A stretch of 64,000 nt of DNA from NCBI RefSeq assembly GCF_036884655.1, contig NC_088342.1, positions 14,916,501 to 14,980,500 on the forward strand. The letters are read 5' to 3'. Below, piece by piece: positions 33,781 through 45,576 of the stretch. The notes below the pieces were generated by a model. It was not told the DNA's origin, made no database searches, and saw only the letters and a program-made list of their open reading frames with translations. The stretch is from Musa acuminata AAA Group (taxonomy: Eukaryota > Streptophyta > Magnoliopsida > Zingiberales > Musaceae). Positions within the stretch are counted from its first letter, which is position 1. Every line of letters starts with the position of its first letter. The position numbers and the translations under genes were made by a program.

Positions 33781-35369
33781 TGTTAGAAATGAGTCGGCAC
33801 TAAGAGGGGGGGTGAATTAGTGCAGTGAAGAAAAGCGTTAATTCTGAAAAATATTCGTTTCGATTAAATCCGTTTCGGAAAGAAATTGAACTTAAAAGCT
33901 TTTGTAAGAGTGCAAAGAGAAGATTAAGGAAGTTGAGTAGTGAGAGTAAAGAAGGGCAGTTTGCAGTAAATGTAAATTGCAAGAAGTAAATATAATCCAA
34001 GTTATAGTGGGTCGGTCGTCGTGACCCACATCCACTCCACCGATTCCTCTTCCGTTGAGGCCGTCGGCATCCACTAAGGATATTCCTTTAATAGGCAAAG
34101 ATCAAGCTCCTTCTTACAACTCTATTCTCCTTTTGTAGGCTTAGGAGAGAACCTTTACACTCCCTTTTTATAAAGCTTCCCTCATACTCTCCCTTAGAAT
34201 GGTATCTAAACTTTAGGAGGAGGGACTCTATACTTTATAAAGGTTTTCAATTCTAGAAACATAGAGTTTTTGTTCACTTTTCTTACTTCTCTATGCAGAA
34301 ATAGCTAGGGTATTTATAGACCCTAAATGCCTTAAAAAATGGAGCTAAAATTTAAATCCTTGAAATTTCAAGGTACGGGCGATACCATTGCCTGTAGCCT
34401 AACACTGGGCGGTACCACCGCCCAGTCTGGCTGTACCACCATCTAGAAGACTGTGTCTGGGTGGTGCCATCGCCCAGACTGGCAGTACCACTGCCTGACA
34501 TAGTCTTAAAGATTGTGCCACGATGGTTTCACTTGTTGGGTTATTGTTTGGGCCTTTCTCTTGGCCCAACACAGCTCAAACTTAGGCCCAACTGTTCCCT
34601 AATTGGGTTTACCCAATTATAATCTTAATTATGTGCTAACTATGAAATTTAAGATATTTATTAAGCTAAATAAGTCCGTAAGTCTAGATTTCTTCTAGCG
34701 AGCTTCCGGTGATCTTTCGACGAACTTCCGACGATCTCTCGGCAATGTTCCAACATACTCCTGGCAAGCTCCTAGACTTCACAATGATTTCTTGGCAAGT
34801 TCCGATGAGCTTCTTTGGCAAGCTCCTGGACTTCTCGGTTGGTTCCAGTAGAACTTCTGACGAACATCCGGACTTCCGACGAACTCTCAAACTTCCAACG
34901 AAATCGTGTTCTTGACTCTGGGACTTCATTTTGCTTTATGCCTTGCTATCATAGGTAATTCTGCACACATAATAATCTACTTCGATCTAGACAATTAATA
35001 CTAAACCAATCAGATGTTGTCTAGCATGTTATTGGTTCATCGACACCTCATTCGTTTGTTTGATGTCTCGTCATCTCTTGTGGCCTATTGCCTAATCGAT
35101 AAGTTGACCTCTACAACTCTGATTTCCTTGGCACAATATCCACTCATCTTGGCCCGATGCCCAAACTCATGGCCCGAAGCCTTCTATCGATACATCGACC
35201 GATTTTTCGGCTCGACGTCCAATCTTTTAACATATTTTTCTCTGACCCAACATGATTCTTCCTGCTTTAATTGTCTCTCCCTGATTGAAGCATCCTACGT
35301 CACTCAAAACACAAATTAAATCATAAACACTTATCAATTGGTTTTATCATCAAAATTTGAGATTCAACA
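33781..35369 (-). repeat. CopG 3' LTR (1,589 bp)
   Basis: Starts TGTTAGAAATGAG and ends GAGATTCAACA. GGTACC repeats at about 34375-34530, TATA-like box at 34311-34321, Ser/Arg-rich frame at 34929-34684. Confidence 0.9.
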
Positions 35370-37483
35370 ATCTCCCCTTTTTTGATGATGACAATCAATT
35401 GATGATGGAATTAACCGTAACTCCCCCTATCAATATGCCAAATTGATAGAACTCTTGGATTCAAAAATCCAAGCAATATGTCATGATAAAATCATACATA
35501 ACATCATACTTCTCCCCCTTTGTCATCAACAAAAAGAGAAGTTACAACTATCAAGTATTTGGACATACAAGTTTAAATCATTGCAATATAGTCATAATCT
35601 TCAGTTTTATCATCATGCAAGCTAACAAATTTAGCAAGTACTACATCATATTAGAACATACAAGCTATGAAGTTTTAGATATGCAAGGTAGTAAGATAGC
35701 ATGTTCTACAACATACAAAAGCTAGCAAATTTTTGTTTTCATAATTATAGAAAGTGTAAGCTAGCAATATTTCGAAAGCAAATGCAAGATAGTTTTCTTG
35801 TTAAAGTATGCAAGCTAGTGATTCTTGCTTCCTCTTGCAATGTGCAAGTTGCAAGTTTTGCTTCGTGAAATAGGTAAGATAGCACTTTTGCTTGAGATTG
35901 CAAGATAGCATTTCTTGCTTTTGAGATGAGCAAACTAATAATTTGTCTCTTTTTGCCATATGTACGTTTGTAATTTTTGCTTCTCTTTAGATGTGCAAGC
36001 AAGCAAGCAAGTTTTTCTCCTTACAATTTGTGAGTTAGCAAATTTTACACATATGAAAGTTGGCAAGATTTTTGCATCTTTTGAGATGTGCAAGCTTTTT
36101 GCTTCTTCTTAAAGTATGCAAGCTAATTAGCAAGCTAGCAAAATTTGCTCTCCCTATGTCATTGTCAAATAGAGGGAAGAATACAATGTTGTAATTCTTT
36201 TCCCTTTTTATCAATCTTTACATCATGACAAAGGTAAAATATCAACCTTATTTCAATATGTCTGTGCATCATTATAGTTTCAATTTACAACATGCACAAT
36301 TTTAAAACTTTACATATCATCCTTACTCTATGCATGATACTAAAAATAAATCAATCATCATATCATACATGATACTCATAAGCTAGCAAATTTATATCAT
36401 TTTAGAGCATCAAAACAATATCATGAGTATTTTATGCATTCATATCATCACATGAAGAATATCAAGAAAAATTAGGTGATGAGATATACTTCAAGAATAC
36501 AAGGAATTATATAAAGATAAAAAATCATGAAAGATGAGATCATGTGAATACCAAAAAACATGATTCATTTTGACAAATCTCCTCTTAAATATTCAAAGAG
36601 AAATCCTAGGAGATCAAATAATAAAAGATATTCAAATGAAATTTTAAGTCATGAATTTTGAAAAGATATTCTCTTTAGTAAATCACAAAAGGAAACGTAG
36701 GAGAAAAAGATTTCAATTCATGCATAAGAAATCTTATGATTCATATAGAAAATCTCCTCTTTAGTAAAATACCAAGAAAAATCGTAGGAGTACAAAAAAG
36801 AGATATTGATTAAAAAAATCTCAAATAATTCCAAGAAATCAAGATAAAGCTCATTCAAATTCAAATTGTCAAATCAAAATTATTTTCAAGGGATTATAAA
36901 GAAAGATAGGTTCATTAGTCTCTCCTTTTTGAAAAGTCGATAAAGTAGAGAAATTTTTCAAGGAGAAAGCTTTCCTCTTTTTACTTGTTTGTTTCATACA
37001 AGCATGCCTTTGTCCCCCTTTTTTTTTATGCCAAATCAAAATATATATCATCATTTAAAACGAAAGTGCAAGATTTATTACGACAAAGATCAATAAGCCA
37101 CTTTCATTATGGTAAAAATCGATAATCTATAAATTGCAAGAATCATCATGCATAATTTCGAAAGATAAACTCATTAAGTATGATTTCAAATCATCATTAC
37201 ATTATTTCATCAAGCATGATTTCATAAAGTATTTTCAATCAAAAGAAATACGAAAATTATCAAGATACACATTATTACTTTATTACACATATAGCATGAT
37301 TTCATAAGGTATTTTTAATCAAAATCATTTTATTTATTTATCATTAAACATGAAATTTTCATGATCATTTTCAAAATTACTAGTATGATCCCTTTTTTTT
37401 ACATTTTTATTCCATTATTAAACATGTAATTTTTAAGAAAAATATTTTTTCTAAACTAAATTAAAGATAACTCATGAATATCA
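35370..37483 (-). other. CopG non-coding interior
   Basis: Polypurine complement at 35370-35384, a second purine-tract complement at 35508-35537 and many GCAAGCTAGCAA-like motifs at 35610-36150. A third purine-tract-like site lies near 36150-36180. From 36500 to 36830 there are spaced ATCATGATT/CTCCTAGGATT-type repeats. No pol sequence recognised. Confidence 0.7.
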
Positions 37484-38416
37484 TCATGTAATTTCGAAAT
37501 AAACTAAGGGCATTTTGATTGCCTCATCGTCCAAAGCCATTAAGGCATAGTTTGTCACCTCACCTTTGTTGATTTTCTCGTCTTTGAAGTAGCTTGATTC
37601 ATCCCAAAGTACTTCTCTCTTCTTGCATTCATAGTAAGTAGTTGCGTTCTTTAATTTTTCTTTCATGAACTTTTTAAATTTTATAGTGAGGAGTTCAAGT
37701 TCACCATAACTTGAGCTTACGCTCGAGTGGTCTTTGATTATTCTAAGTTCGAAATCCTTCCTGTTCTTTGGAAGGTTATTCTCAAGTTCGTTTTGTACCG
37801 CATTGGTCATTTCGTAGGTCATTAAAGACCCAATTAGTTCTTTAAGTAAAAAATTATTAAGATATTTTGCCTCTTGTATTGTGGTTACTTTCGGATCCCA
37901 ACTCTTATTAAGAGAACATAAAATTTTGTTTACAAGTTCAAAATCCGAAAAACTTTTACCAAGTGCTTTTAAACTATTGACGACATCCGTAAAACGGGTG
38001 TACATGTCTCCAATAGTTTCGCTTGGTTTCATATGAAAAAGTTCAAAATCATGCATTGAAAGATTGATTTTCGAATCTTTTACTTTATTTGTGCCTTTGT
38101 GTGTGATTTCGAGAGTGTGCCATATATCAAAAGCTGTTTCGCAAGTAGAAACCCAATTAAACTCAGTTTTATCCAAAGTACAAAACAAAGCATTCATAGC
38201 TTTCATATTTAAAGAAAAAGTCTTCTTCTCCAAATCATTCCAATGGTTTATTGGAAGAGAATACCTTTGAAATCTATTTTCGATAATATTCCATAAATCA
38301 AGATTCAACGAAAGTAAGAAAACTCTCATTCGAGTTTTCCAATATGTGTAGTCCGTCTCATTGAACAAGGGAAGACGAATAAGAGAGTGACCCTCTTGAA
38401 AACTGAAAAGAACCAA
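37484..38416 (-). CDS. CopG gag (310 codons, open)
   Basis: An uninterrupted gag frame starting MVLFSFQEGHSLIRLPLFN 36 bases from the primer-binding site. It has the N-terminal DUF4219/UBN2-type domain: DYTYWKTRMRVFLLS near residue 22, CETAFDIWHTLEITHKG near 92, and SETIGDMYTRFTDVVNSLKA near 130. The zinc knuckle is cut short: YYECKK is followed directly by REVLWDESS, so the glycine, histidine and last cysteine are gone. The frame then ends after YALMALDDEA with unrelated residues. Expected role is capsid assembly; nucleic-acid binding by a CCHC knuckle is not possible. It is the best-preserved gag among the gag-only elements here. Confidence 0.85.
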   Translation of the reverse strand: MVLFSFQEGHSLIRLPLFNETDYTYWKTRMRVFLLSLNLDLWNIIENRFQRYSLPINHWNDLEKKTFSLNMKAMNALFCTLDKTEFNWVSTCETAFDIWHTLEITHKGTNKVKDSKINLSMHDFELFHMKPSETIGDMYTRFTDVVNSLKALGKSFSDFELVNKILCSLNKSWDPKVTTIQEAKYLNNFLLKELIGSLMTYEMTNAVQNELENNLPKNRKDFELRIIKDHSSVSSSYGELELLTIKFKKFMKEKLKNATTYYECKKREVLWDESSYFKDEKINKGEVTNYALMALDDEAIKMPLVYFEIT

Positions 38417-38452
38417 TTCTTTTAGGTGTTAAACTAAATGAGAAATTACGAG

Positions 38453-38464
38453 ACTCTGATACCA
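38453..38464 (-). other. Primer-binding site of CopG
   Basis: The minus strand reads TGGTATCAGAGT, 11 of 12 bases of the initiator-Met complement, two bases inside the LTR. Confidence 0.85.
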
Positions 38465-39295
38465 ACTGTTAGGAATGAGTCAACACTAAGGAGGGGGGGA
38501 GGGGGGGAGGAGGGGTGAATTAGTGTAGCGAAGAAAAGCGTTGATTCTAAAAAATATTTGTTTCAATTAAATCCATTTTGGAAAGAAATTAAACTTGAAA
38601 GCTTTTGTAAGAGTGCAAAGAGAAGATTAAGGAAGTTGAGAAGTGAGAGTAAAGAAGGGCATTTTGCAGTAAATGTAAATTGCAAGAAGTAAATAAAACT
38701 GAGTAATAGTGCTTCGGTCTTCGTGACCTACATCCACTCCACCGATTCCTATTCCATCGAGGCCACCGGCATCTACTAAAGATCTTTCTTTAATAGGCAA
38801 AGATTAATCTCTTTTTTACAACTCTATTCTCCTTTTGTAGGCTCAGGAGAGAACCTTTATACCCCCTTTTTACAAAGCTTCCCTCACACTCTCCTTTAGA
38901 ATGATCTCTAAACTTTACGATGAGGGACTCTATACTTTACAAGGGTTTTCAACTCTAGAAATATAGAGTTTTTGTTTACATTTCTTTTTTCTCCATGCAG
39001 GAATAGCTAGGGTATTTATAGACCCCAAATGGCTTCAAAAATGGAGCAAAAATTCAAATCCCTGAAATTTCAGGGTATGGGCGGTACCACCACCTACACT
39101 GGGCGGTACCACCATCTGCAGCCTGACACTGGGTGGTACCACCGCCTATAAGATTGTGTCTGGGTGGTACCACTGCCTGAAATAGTCTCAGAGACTGTCC
39201 CATGACGGTTTCACCTGTTTGGTCACTATTTGGGCTTTTCTCTTGGACCAACATAATCCAAACTTGGGCCAAACTGTCCCCTAATTGGGTTGGCC

Positions 39296-40762
39296 TGTTA
39301 GGATCAAGAGCATTAAGAGGGGGGGGGGGGGGGGGGGGGTTGTTGTAAATTAGTGCAGCGGAAACTTTCGACATTTAAAACTGCGTTCGTACGATGAAAT
39401 CATTTCCGATGTAAAACCGTTTTCGGAAACTTAACTTGAAAGCGAGTTCGTAAAAGAGTGCAGCAAAAGTAAAGAGGAAGTAAAGCACATATGGAGGTTT
39501 ATAGTAAGGTAAGCAGCAAGAATGAATGCAAACTAGAGAGCACAGTAATTTTAGAGTGGTTCGGTCAATCTTGACCTACATCCACTTTTGGCTTCCTCCT
39601 CCGACAAGGTCATCGACGTCCACTAGAGGCCTTCCTTCAATAAGCGAAGGCCAACTACCCTTTTACAGTTTCACTCCTTTTGACAGGCTTAGGAGACAAC
39701 CCTTACAAAATTTCTCTCCTCTCTTGAAAGATGAAAACTTGGAAGAAAAGAGGAAGGAGAACTTCTAGCCTTTACAACACTTTTAAGTTCTAAAAATCAC
39801 AGAGTAAGATTGGATTTTCGGTGCCCTTTCATGCAGGAAAGGGTGGGGTATATATAGGCCCCAAATTGGTTTGAATTTGGAGCTAAAAAATGTCTTTTCC
39901 CGGATTTCTGGGGTCTTGGCGGTACAACCTCCTGACTGGGGCGGTACAACCGCTTGACAGAGCTCAGAGACCGAGCTCTAGCAGTGCCACCGCCTGACAG
40001 GGGCGGTTGCACCACCCAGTCTCGCTCGGAGACTGAGCCTAGGTGGTGCCACCGCCTGACTAGGGCGGTTGCACCGCTTGGCAAAGCTCGGAGACCGAGC
40101 TTAGGCGGTTCCACCGCCTGATAGGGGTGGTTGCACCGCCTAGTCTCGCTCGGAGACTGAGCCCAGGCCGTGCCACTGCCTGACTGGGGTGATTGCACCG
40201 CTTAGCCTAGCTCAGAGACTGAGCCCTGGGCGATGCCACCGTTGGCTAAGAAATCTGGGTCCAAATGGGTTGATCCATTCGGCCCAATTTGGGTCTGTCA
40301 AGGGCCCCAAGATTAAGTTAATGGGATCACCTCTCATTTCTAACTTAATCATCATGCTAACTATGATATTTCTCAAGATATTTACTACAACTTGCTCCGG
40401 TGCGTCAATTGCTTCTTATGACGAGCTTCCGGCGAATTTCCGTCGATCATCCGATGAACCCTCGGTGATGCTTCTGCGGACTTCCGGCAAACTCCTGGAC
40501 TTGCGACGATCCACTTGGCGAGTTCCGACGAGCTTTTTTTGGCAAGCTCCTAGACTTCTCGGATTTGTTTCCGCAGAACCTCCGACGACCGTTCGGACTT
40601 CCGTCGAACTCTCGAACCCCCAACGTGATCATGGTCTTGACTCCGGCGCAACTTCTGCTGCATGTCTTACTTCCATCGTAGTTAATTCTGCACACTTATC
40701 TCAATATATGGATTAGATAACAAATGACAATTGACTTCATCATCAAAATCTGAGATTCAACA
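39296..40762 (-). mobile_element. soloA: solo LTR of the CopA family, innermost level
   Basis: A 1,467-bp LTR, TGTTAGGATCAAGAG...GAGATTCAACA, flanked by perfect TGGCC duplications (39291-39295 and 40763-40767). Poly-G tract of about 20 at 39319-39339, TATA-like box at 39848-39858, minisatellite at about 39915-40250. No internal sequence, so it is likely the product of recombination between the two LTRs of a former full element. Confidence 0.95.
39915..40250. repeat. Minisatellite in soloA, unit about 60 bp
   Basis: GGGCGGTTGCACCGCC, GCTCGGAGACTGAGC and GGTGCCACCGCC motifs alternate five or so times. Same type as the CopA arrays but with GCTCGGAGAC in place of GAGCTCGAAGAC. Confidence 0.8.
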
Positions 40763-41505
40763 TGGCCCAATTCTAATATTAATTATGTGCTAACTATGAA
40801 ATTGAAGACATTTACTAAGCTAAATAAGTCTGTAAGTCTAGGTTTCTTCCGATGAGCTTCCAGCGATCTTCCAACGAACTTCTGGCGATCTCTCAATAAT
40901 GTTCCAGTGGACTCCCTGCAAGCTCCTAGACTTCACGATGATCTTCTTAGCGAGTTTCGACGAGCTTCTTTGGCAAGCTCTTGGACTTCTTAGTTGGTTC
41001 CAGCAGAACTTCTGATGAATTCTCGAACTCCCAACGAAATCACATTCTTGACTCCGGGACTTCATTTTGCTTTATGCCTTACTATCATAGTTAATCGTGC
41101 ACACATAAAAATCTACTTCGATCTAGATAATTAATAATAAGCTAATAAGATGTTATCCGGCATGTCATTGGTTCATCGATGCATCGTCCGATTGTTCGAC
41201 GCATCTTCCTCTCTTGCGACCTATTGCCCAATTGGCCAGTTGATCTCCGCAACTCTAATTTCCTTGGCATAATATTCGCTTTTCTTGGTCCGATGCCCGA
41301 ACTTATGGCCCAAAGTCTTTTTTCGATATGTCGATCGATCCTTCGGCTCGACGTCTAATCTTCTAACATGTTTTTCTTCGGCCCAACATGATTCTTCCTG
41401 CTTTAATTGTCTCTCCCTGATTAAAGCATCCTACATCACTTAAAACGTAAATCAAATCATAAACACTTATCAATTGGTTTCATCATCAAAATCCGAGATT
41501 CAACA

Positions 41506-41577
41506 CTTGAAAGCTGAAAAGAGTCATTTATCTTTATGTGTTAAACCAAATAAGAAAAACGTGGCTCTGATACCAAC
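41506..41577 (-). other. CopF leader, gag start and primer-binding site
   Basis: After the CTTGA duplication the sense strand gives the CopF gag ATG at 41527-41525 and its first residues MTLFSFQ. Upstream lies the primer-binding site, TGGTATCAGAGC at 41575-41564. It joins the gag at 33780. Confidence 0.85.
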
Positions 41578-43155
41578 TATTAGGAACAAGTTGACGCTAA
41601 GAGAGGGTGGGTGGGTTGGGGGGTGAATTAGTGCAGCGGTAAAAATGTCGGTTTCGTAAAATCTTTGTACGATTAAAACCAATCTCGGAGGGTGTTTAAC
41701 TTTAAAACATTTGTAAGAATGTAATGAGTAAAGTAAGTAAATCAGTTTGCAATAAGAGAATTAAAAGCAGAACAAGAATACAAACCAATTTATAGTAGTT
41801 CAGTTGTCATGACCTATATCCACTCCACCGATTCCTCTTTCGTCAAGGCCATCGGCATCCATTATCGGTCTTCCTTTAATAGGCGAAGACCAACCACCTT
41901 TTACACCCCTCTTCTCCTTTTCACGGGTTTAGAAGACAACCTTTACAGGCACTCACTTCTCCTAAACAGAATTCTAAACTTAGACTAGAGGAGGGGATCT
42001 CTCAAGTGATTGCAATAACGTTTTCCTATTTTTAAGCTCTCTATGCTTGTGTAAGTTAACTAAGGATGAGAGGGGTATTTATAGGCCTCAAGTTGATTCA
42101 AACTTAGAACCTAAAAATGTCTCATCCCGTGTTTCCTAGGTCCTGGCTGTACCATTGCCTATGCTGAGCAGTACCACCGCCTACAGCACTATCACTAAGT
42201 GGTACCACCGTTTGGGAGACTATGTCTAGGCGATACCACCACCCAAACTGGCATTACCATCACCTGATACTACTACTGGGCGGTACTACCGCTTGACATA
42301 GTCTCAAAGACTGTGCCACGATGGTGCCACCTGTTGGGTCACTATTTGGGCCTTTCATTGGGCCCAACATAGTCTATACATGGGCTCAATTGGCCCCTAA
42401 TTGGGTTAGCCCAATTTCAATCCCAATTATGTGCTAACTATGAAATTTAAGACATTTACTAAGTTAAACAAGTCCGTAAGTCTATGTTTCTTCTAGCGAG
42501 CTTCCGACGAACTTCCGACGATCTCTCGGCAATGTTCCAACGGACTCCCGGTAAGCTCCTGGACTTCATGACGATCTTCTTGGTGAGTTCCGATGAGTTT
42601 CTTTGGCAAGCTCCAGGACTTCTCGATCAATTTCGATAGAACTTTCGTCGAACATCCAGACTTCCGATGAACTCTCGAACTCCCAACGAAATTACGTTCT
42701 CGACTCTAAGACTTCATTTTGCTTTATGCCTTGCTATTGTAGTTAATCATGTACAAATAAAACCTACTTCGATCTAGACAATTATTACAATACAAATCAA
42801 GTGTTGTCCGGCATGTCATTGGTTTATCGGTGCTTCGTCCGAATCGTCGGCGCATCGTCCTCTCTTGCGGCCTATTTCCCAATCGATTAGTTGACCTCCA
42901 TAATTCTGATTTACTTAGCGTAATTATTGCTCTTCTTGGCCCGATGCTCAAACTCATGGCCCGAAGCCTTCTGCTAATACGTCGACCGATCCTTTGGCTC
43001 GATGTCCAATCCTTTGACATTTTTTTCTCTAGCCTAACATGATTCTTCCTGCTTTAATTATCTCACCCTGATCGAAGCATCCTGCATCACTCAAAACACA
43101 GATCAAATCATAAACACTATTAATTAGTTTTATCATCAAAATTCGAGATTCAACA
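41578..43155 (-). repeat. CopF 5' LTR (1,578 bp)
   Basis: Starts TATTAGGAACAAG (TG changed to TA) and ends GAGATTCAACA. TATA-like box at 42074-42085, GGTACC-type repeats at about 42140-42320. Confidence 0.88.
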
Positions 43156-43610
43156 TAACTGAGTTAGTGGGATTACCTCCCAATCCTAACTCAACTTAAG
43201 GTCTAACTACAATAATTTAGACATTTACAAAGCATTCTTGTTCCGGTACGTCAATTGTTCTTCCGACGAGCTTCCGACGATTTTTCAACGAACTTCTGAC
43301 GATCTCTCGGCAATGTTCCGGTGGACTTCCAACAAGCTCCTGGACTTCATGAAGATCTTCTTGGCGAGTTCCGACAAGCTTCTTTGGTAAGCTCCTGGAT
43401 TTCTCGGTTAATTCCGGCGGAACTTCCGACAAACGTCCGATCTTCCGACGAACTTTTCAAACTCCCAACGAAATCTCAATCTTGACTCCCGCACAACATT
43501 TGCTTTATGTCTTACTACTATCGTAGTTAATCTTATACACTTTTCTCAACATATAGATTAGATTAAATAATTTACCAATTGATTTCATCATCAAAATCCG
43601 AGATCCAATA
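43156..43610 (-). repeat. CopE 3' LTR, proximal segment
   Basis: Continues from 29559 after the TAACT duplication. It matches 50027-50475 in the right CopE LTR (AACTGAGTTAGTGGGATTACC in both). It ends GAGATCCAATA before a polypurine complement. Confidence 0.85.
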
Positions 43611-45576
43611 ATCTCCTCCTTTTTTACGATGATAATCAATTGATGGTGGAGTTAACCTTAATTCCCCCTATCTATATGCCATTTTTGAGAAAATACATTT
43701 TTGAATTCAAGGCCTTTGAATTCAAGCATCAAACCAATAAGTTATATTAAATTAAACTTATCAATATACATATCATAATACTTATCATGATTTACCAATA
43801 CGATACCACATATTTATCAATAAAAAACGATGTCAAGGTGTGACATCCATTTTGAAGTTAATGATGATAGACAATCATCATTTTCAAATATTATATGAGT
43901 TTCGAATATGAAATTTAACAAGATGACAATTCTCGATAAAAGATGACAATTCATCATTTTGAGACATGGTATCAATTGTAAATAGCAAATTAAGCTCATG
44001 ATACCTTATCGTTATGATAGACATTTATCAATCATTCATGAAATATTTCAAGTATCTACGATACATATGATGCATGCATTTTGAGGTAACTATGATAAAG
44101 ATTTCAAATATTCATATGCAATACATTTTGATATGTTTCAAGTATGTGCAATGTATTTGACGATTCTAATTAGATTTGCTCATATTTTAAGCATTCGCAA
44201 TACATTTTATGCACTTATCTAACACATTCATTTAGTCATCAATTTGCCACATTTCTCCCCCTTTGTCATTAACAAAAATGAATAACAATTCAATAATGTA
44301 AGTGTGGTAAAAATTCAAGCAAGTTTCACACTAATGTATCCAAACAATAAATGAAGGTAAGCAAAACTTTGCACAATAATTTATCTTTGAATAAGCTAAC
44401 ATTTTTACTCAAGGGCTTTTTGGTTCTTCTTTAGTTATGCAAGTCTCTTTCTTCCTTTGTCATAAGAACAAGAAAAGGAAGAAGGGTAAGGAAAGAATCC
44501 ATGAAGACCCAAATTCATGAAAGGATTTGAACCAAGTCAAATTCAAAACAATAAATGAGTTTCATTAAATCATGCTTCAACTTTAATAATGAAAAGGATT
44601 AAGTGTATCAAACATAAATCAAATCCGTTACACACTAAATCAAATCTGTTACATACTAAATCAAATTACCATTCTTGCAAGTGATTATTACACACTAAAA
44701 ATTCATAAACATTTTTCCTTCATGAGAAGACTAAGGAAGGATTCATGAGAAAGGATAAAAAGAAATCCATGAATAAAACTTCATAAATTAAATCTATTTC
44801 TCATTACGAATTCATAAGAGTGAAATATGTGAAAGATGCATTTGTCAATGAATTCAATGGGTGAAGGGACTAAGTGTATCAAATATCATTACGTGATGGA
44901 GCAAGGGTATGGAGTAAACTTGATACCAAGGAAGATAAAAACGAAATAGATTCATGAAAGCTCCATTCATGAAATACATTAAGAGAAAGATAGTTTGGAA
45001 AAGAATTACAACAAACTCATGCATTCGGACAATTTAACATTCCTAACTCTGATCATCATATGAGAAATAATACATCAAGTTATAAATACCAAGATTCAAA
45101 TCTTTTCTAGTGTAAATATCATGAGAAGGAAAAGCATTCTTAAATAAAAAGAAAACTGAGAAATTCGAAGAATGTATCAAGGAATTTATCTATTCAAAAG
45201 ATTTATCAAGTCTAATTCTTAGAGTGATGCATACATTAAGCTATCATCAAGAAATGCATGACATTAAAGGGTGTATCATAAGAAGTATAGTGTATCAAAG
45301 AGTACAACTCATCGGGGTACTTTTTAGTTCTCTACCCCCTTTTATCAGCAAAAGAAAATACATAACTTATTCAGGGGGTGGTAAATCAAAATGCTTAAAC
45401 AAAATATTCAGTTGTTGATGAATTTGCTACATCTCGGTTAAGATTTAATCTTGACGTAGTTCAATTTACACTTGACATTGTTCAATTTGATCCAATCGAG
45501 TCACTATTGGATTAATAGATGCAGAGGGTGCTTGCTTTGTTGGAGGTGCTGCCTTATAGGGACAAGTAGAAGGAGA
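43611..45576 (-). other. CopE non-coding 3' interior
   Basis: Polypurine complement at 43611-43627 and a purine-tract complement at about 44250-44280 (CTCCCCCTTTGTCATTAACA). The rest is AT-rich with short repeats such as CACACTAAATCAAATC near 44630-44665. No gene. Confidence 0.65.

Larger units (their letters stand above)
33781..41505 (-). mobile_element. CopG: gag-only element, fourth level of the nest
   Basis: Left LTR 33781-35369, interior 35370-38466, right LTR 38467-41505 (interrupted by soloA). CTTGA is at 33776-33780 and 41506-41510, a perfect 5-bp target duplication. Primer-binding site complement at 38453-38464 (ACTCTGATACCA, one base off) and polypurine complement at 35370-35384. 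It carries a 310-codon open gag and no pol. Confidence 0.92.
38467..41505 (-). repeat. CopG 5' LTR, interrupted by a solo LTR
   Basis: Segments 38467-39295 and 40768-41505 rejoin to about 1,567 bp, close to the 1,589 bp of the other LTR. A G-rich tract lies near 38490-38514, a TATA-like box at 39011-39022 and GGTACC repeats at about 39075-39215. Confidence 0.9.
29560..43155 (-). mobile_element. CopF: gag-only element, third level of the nest
   Basis: Own parts: left LTR 29560-31108, interior 31109-33780 and 41511-41577, right LTR 41578-43155. TAACT stands at 29555-29559 and 43156-43160, a perfect 5-bp duplication in the CopE LTR. CopG is inserted in its gag near codon 8. Primer-binding site at 41564-41575; polypurine-tract complement from 31109. 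No pol. Confidence 0.9.
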
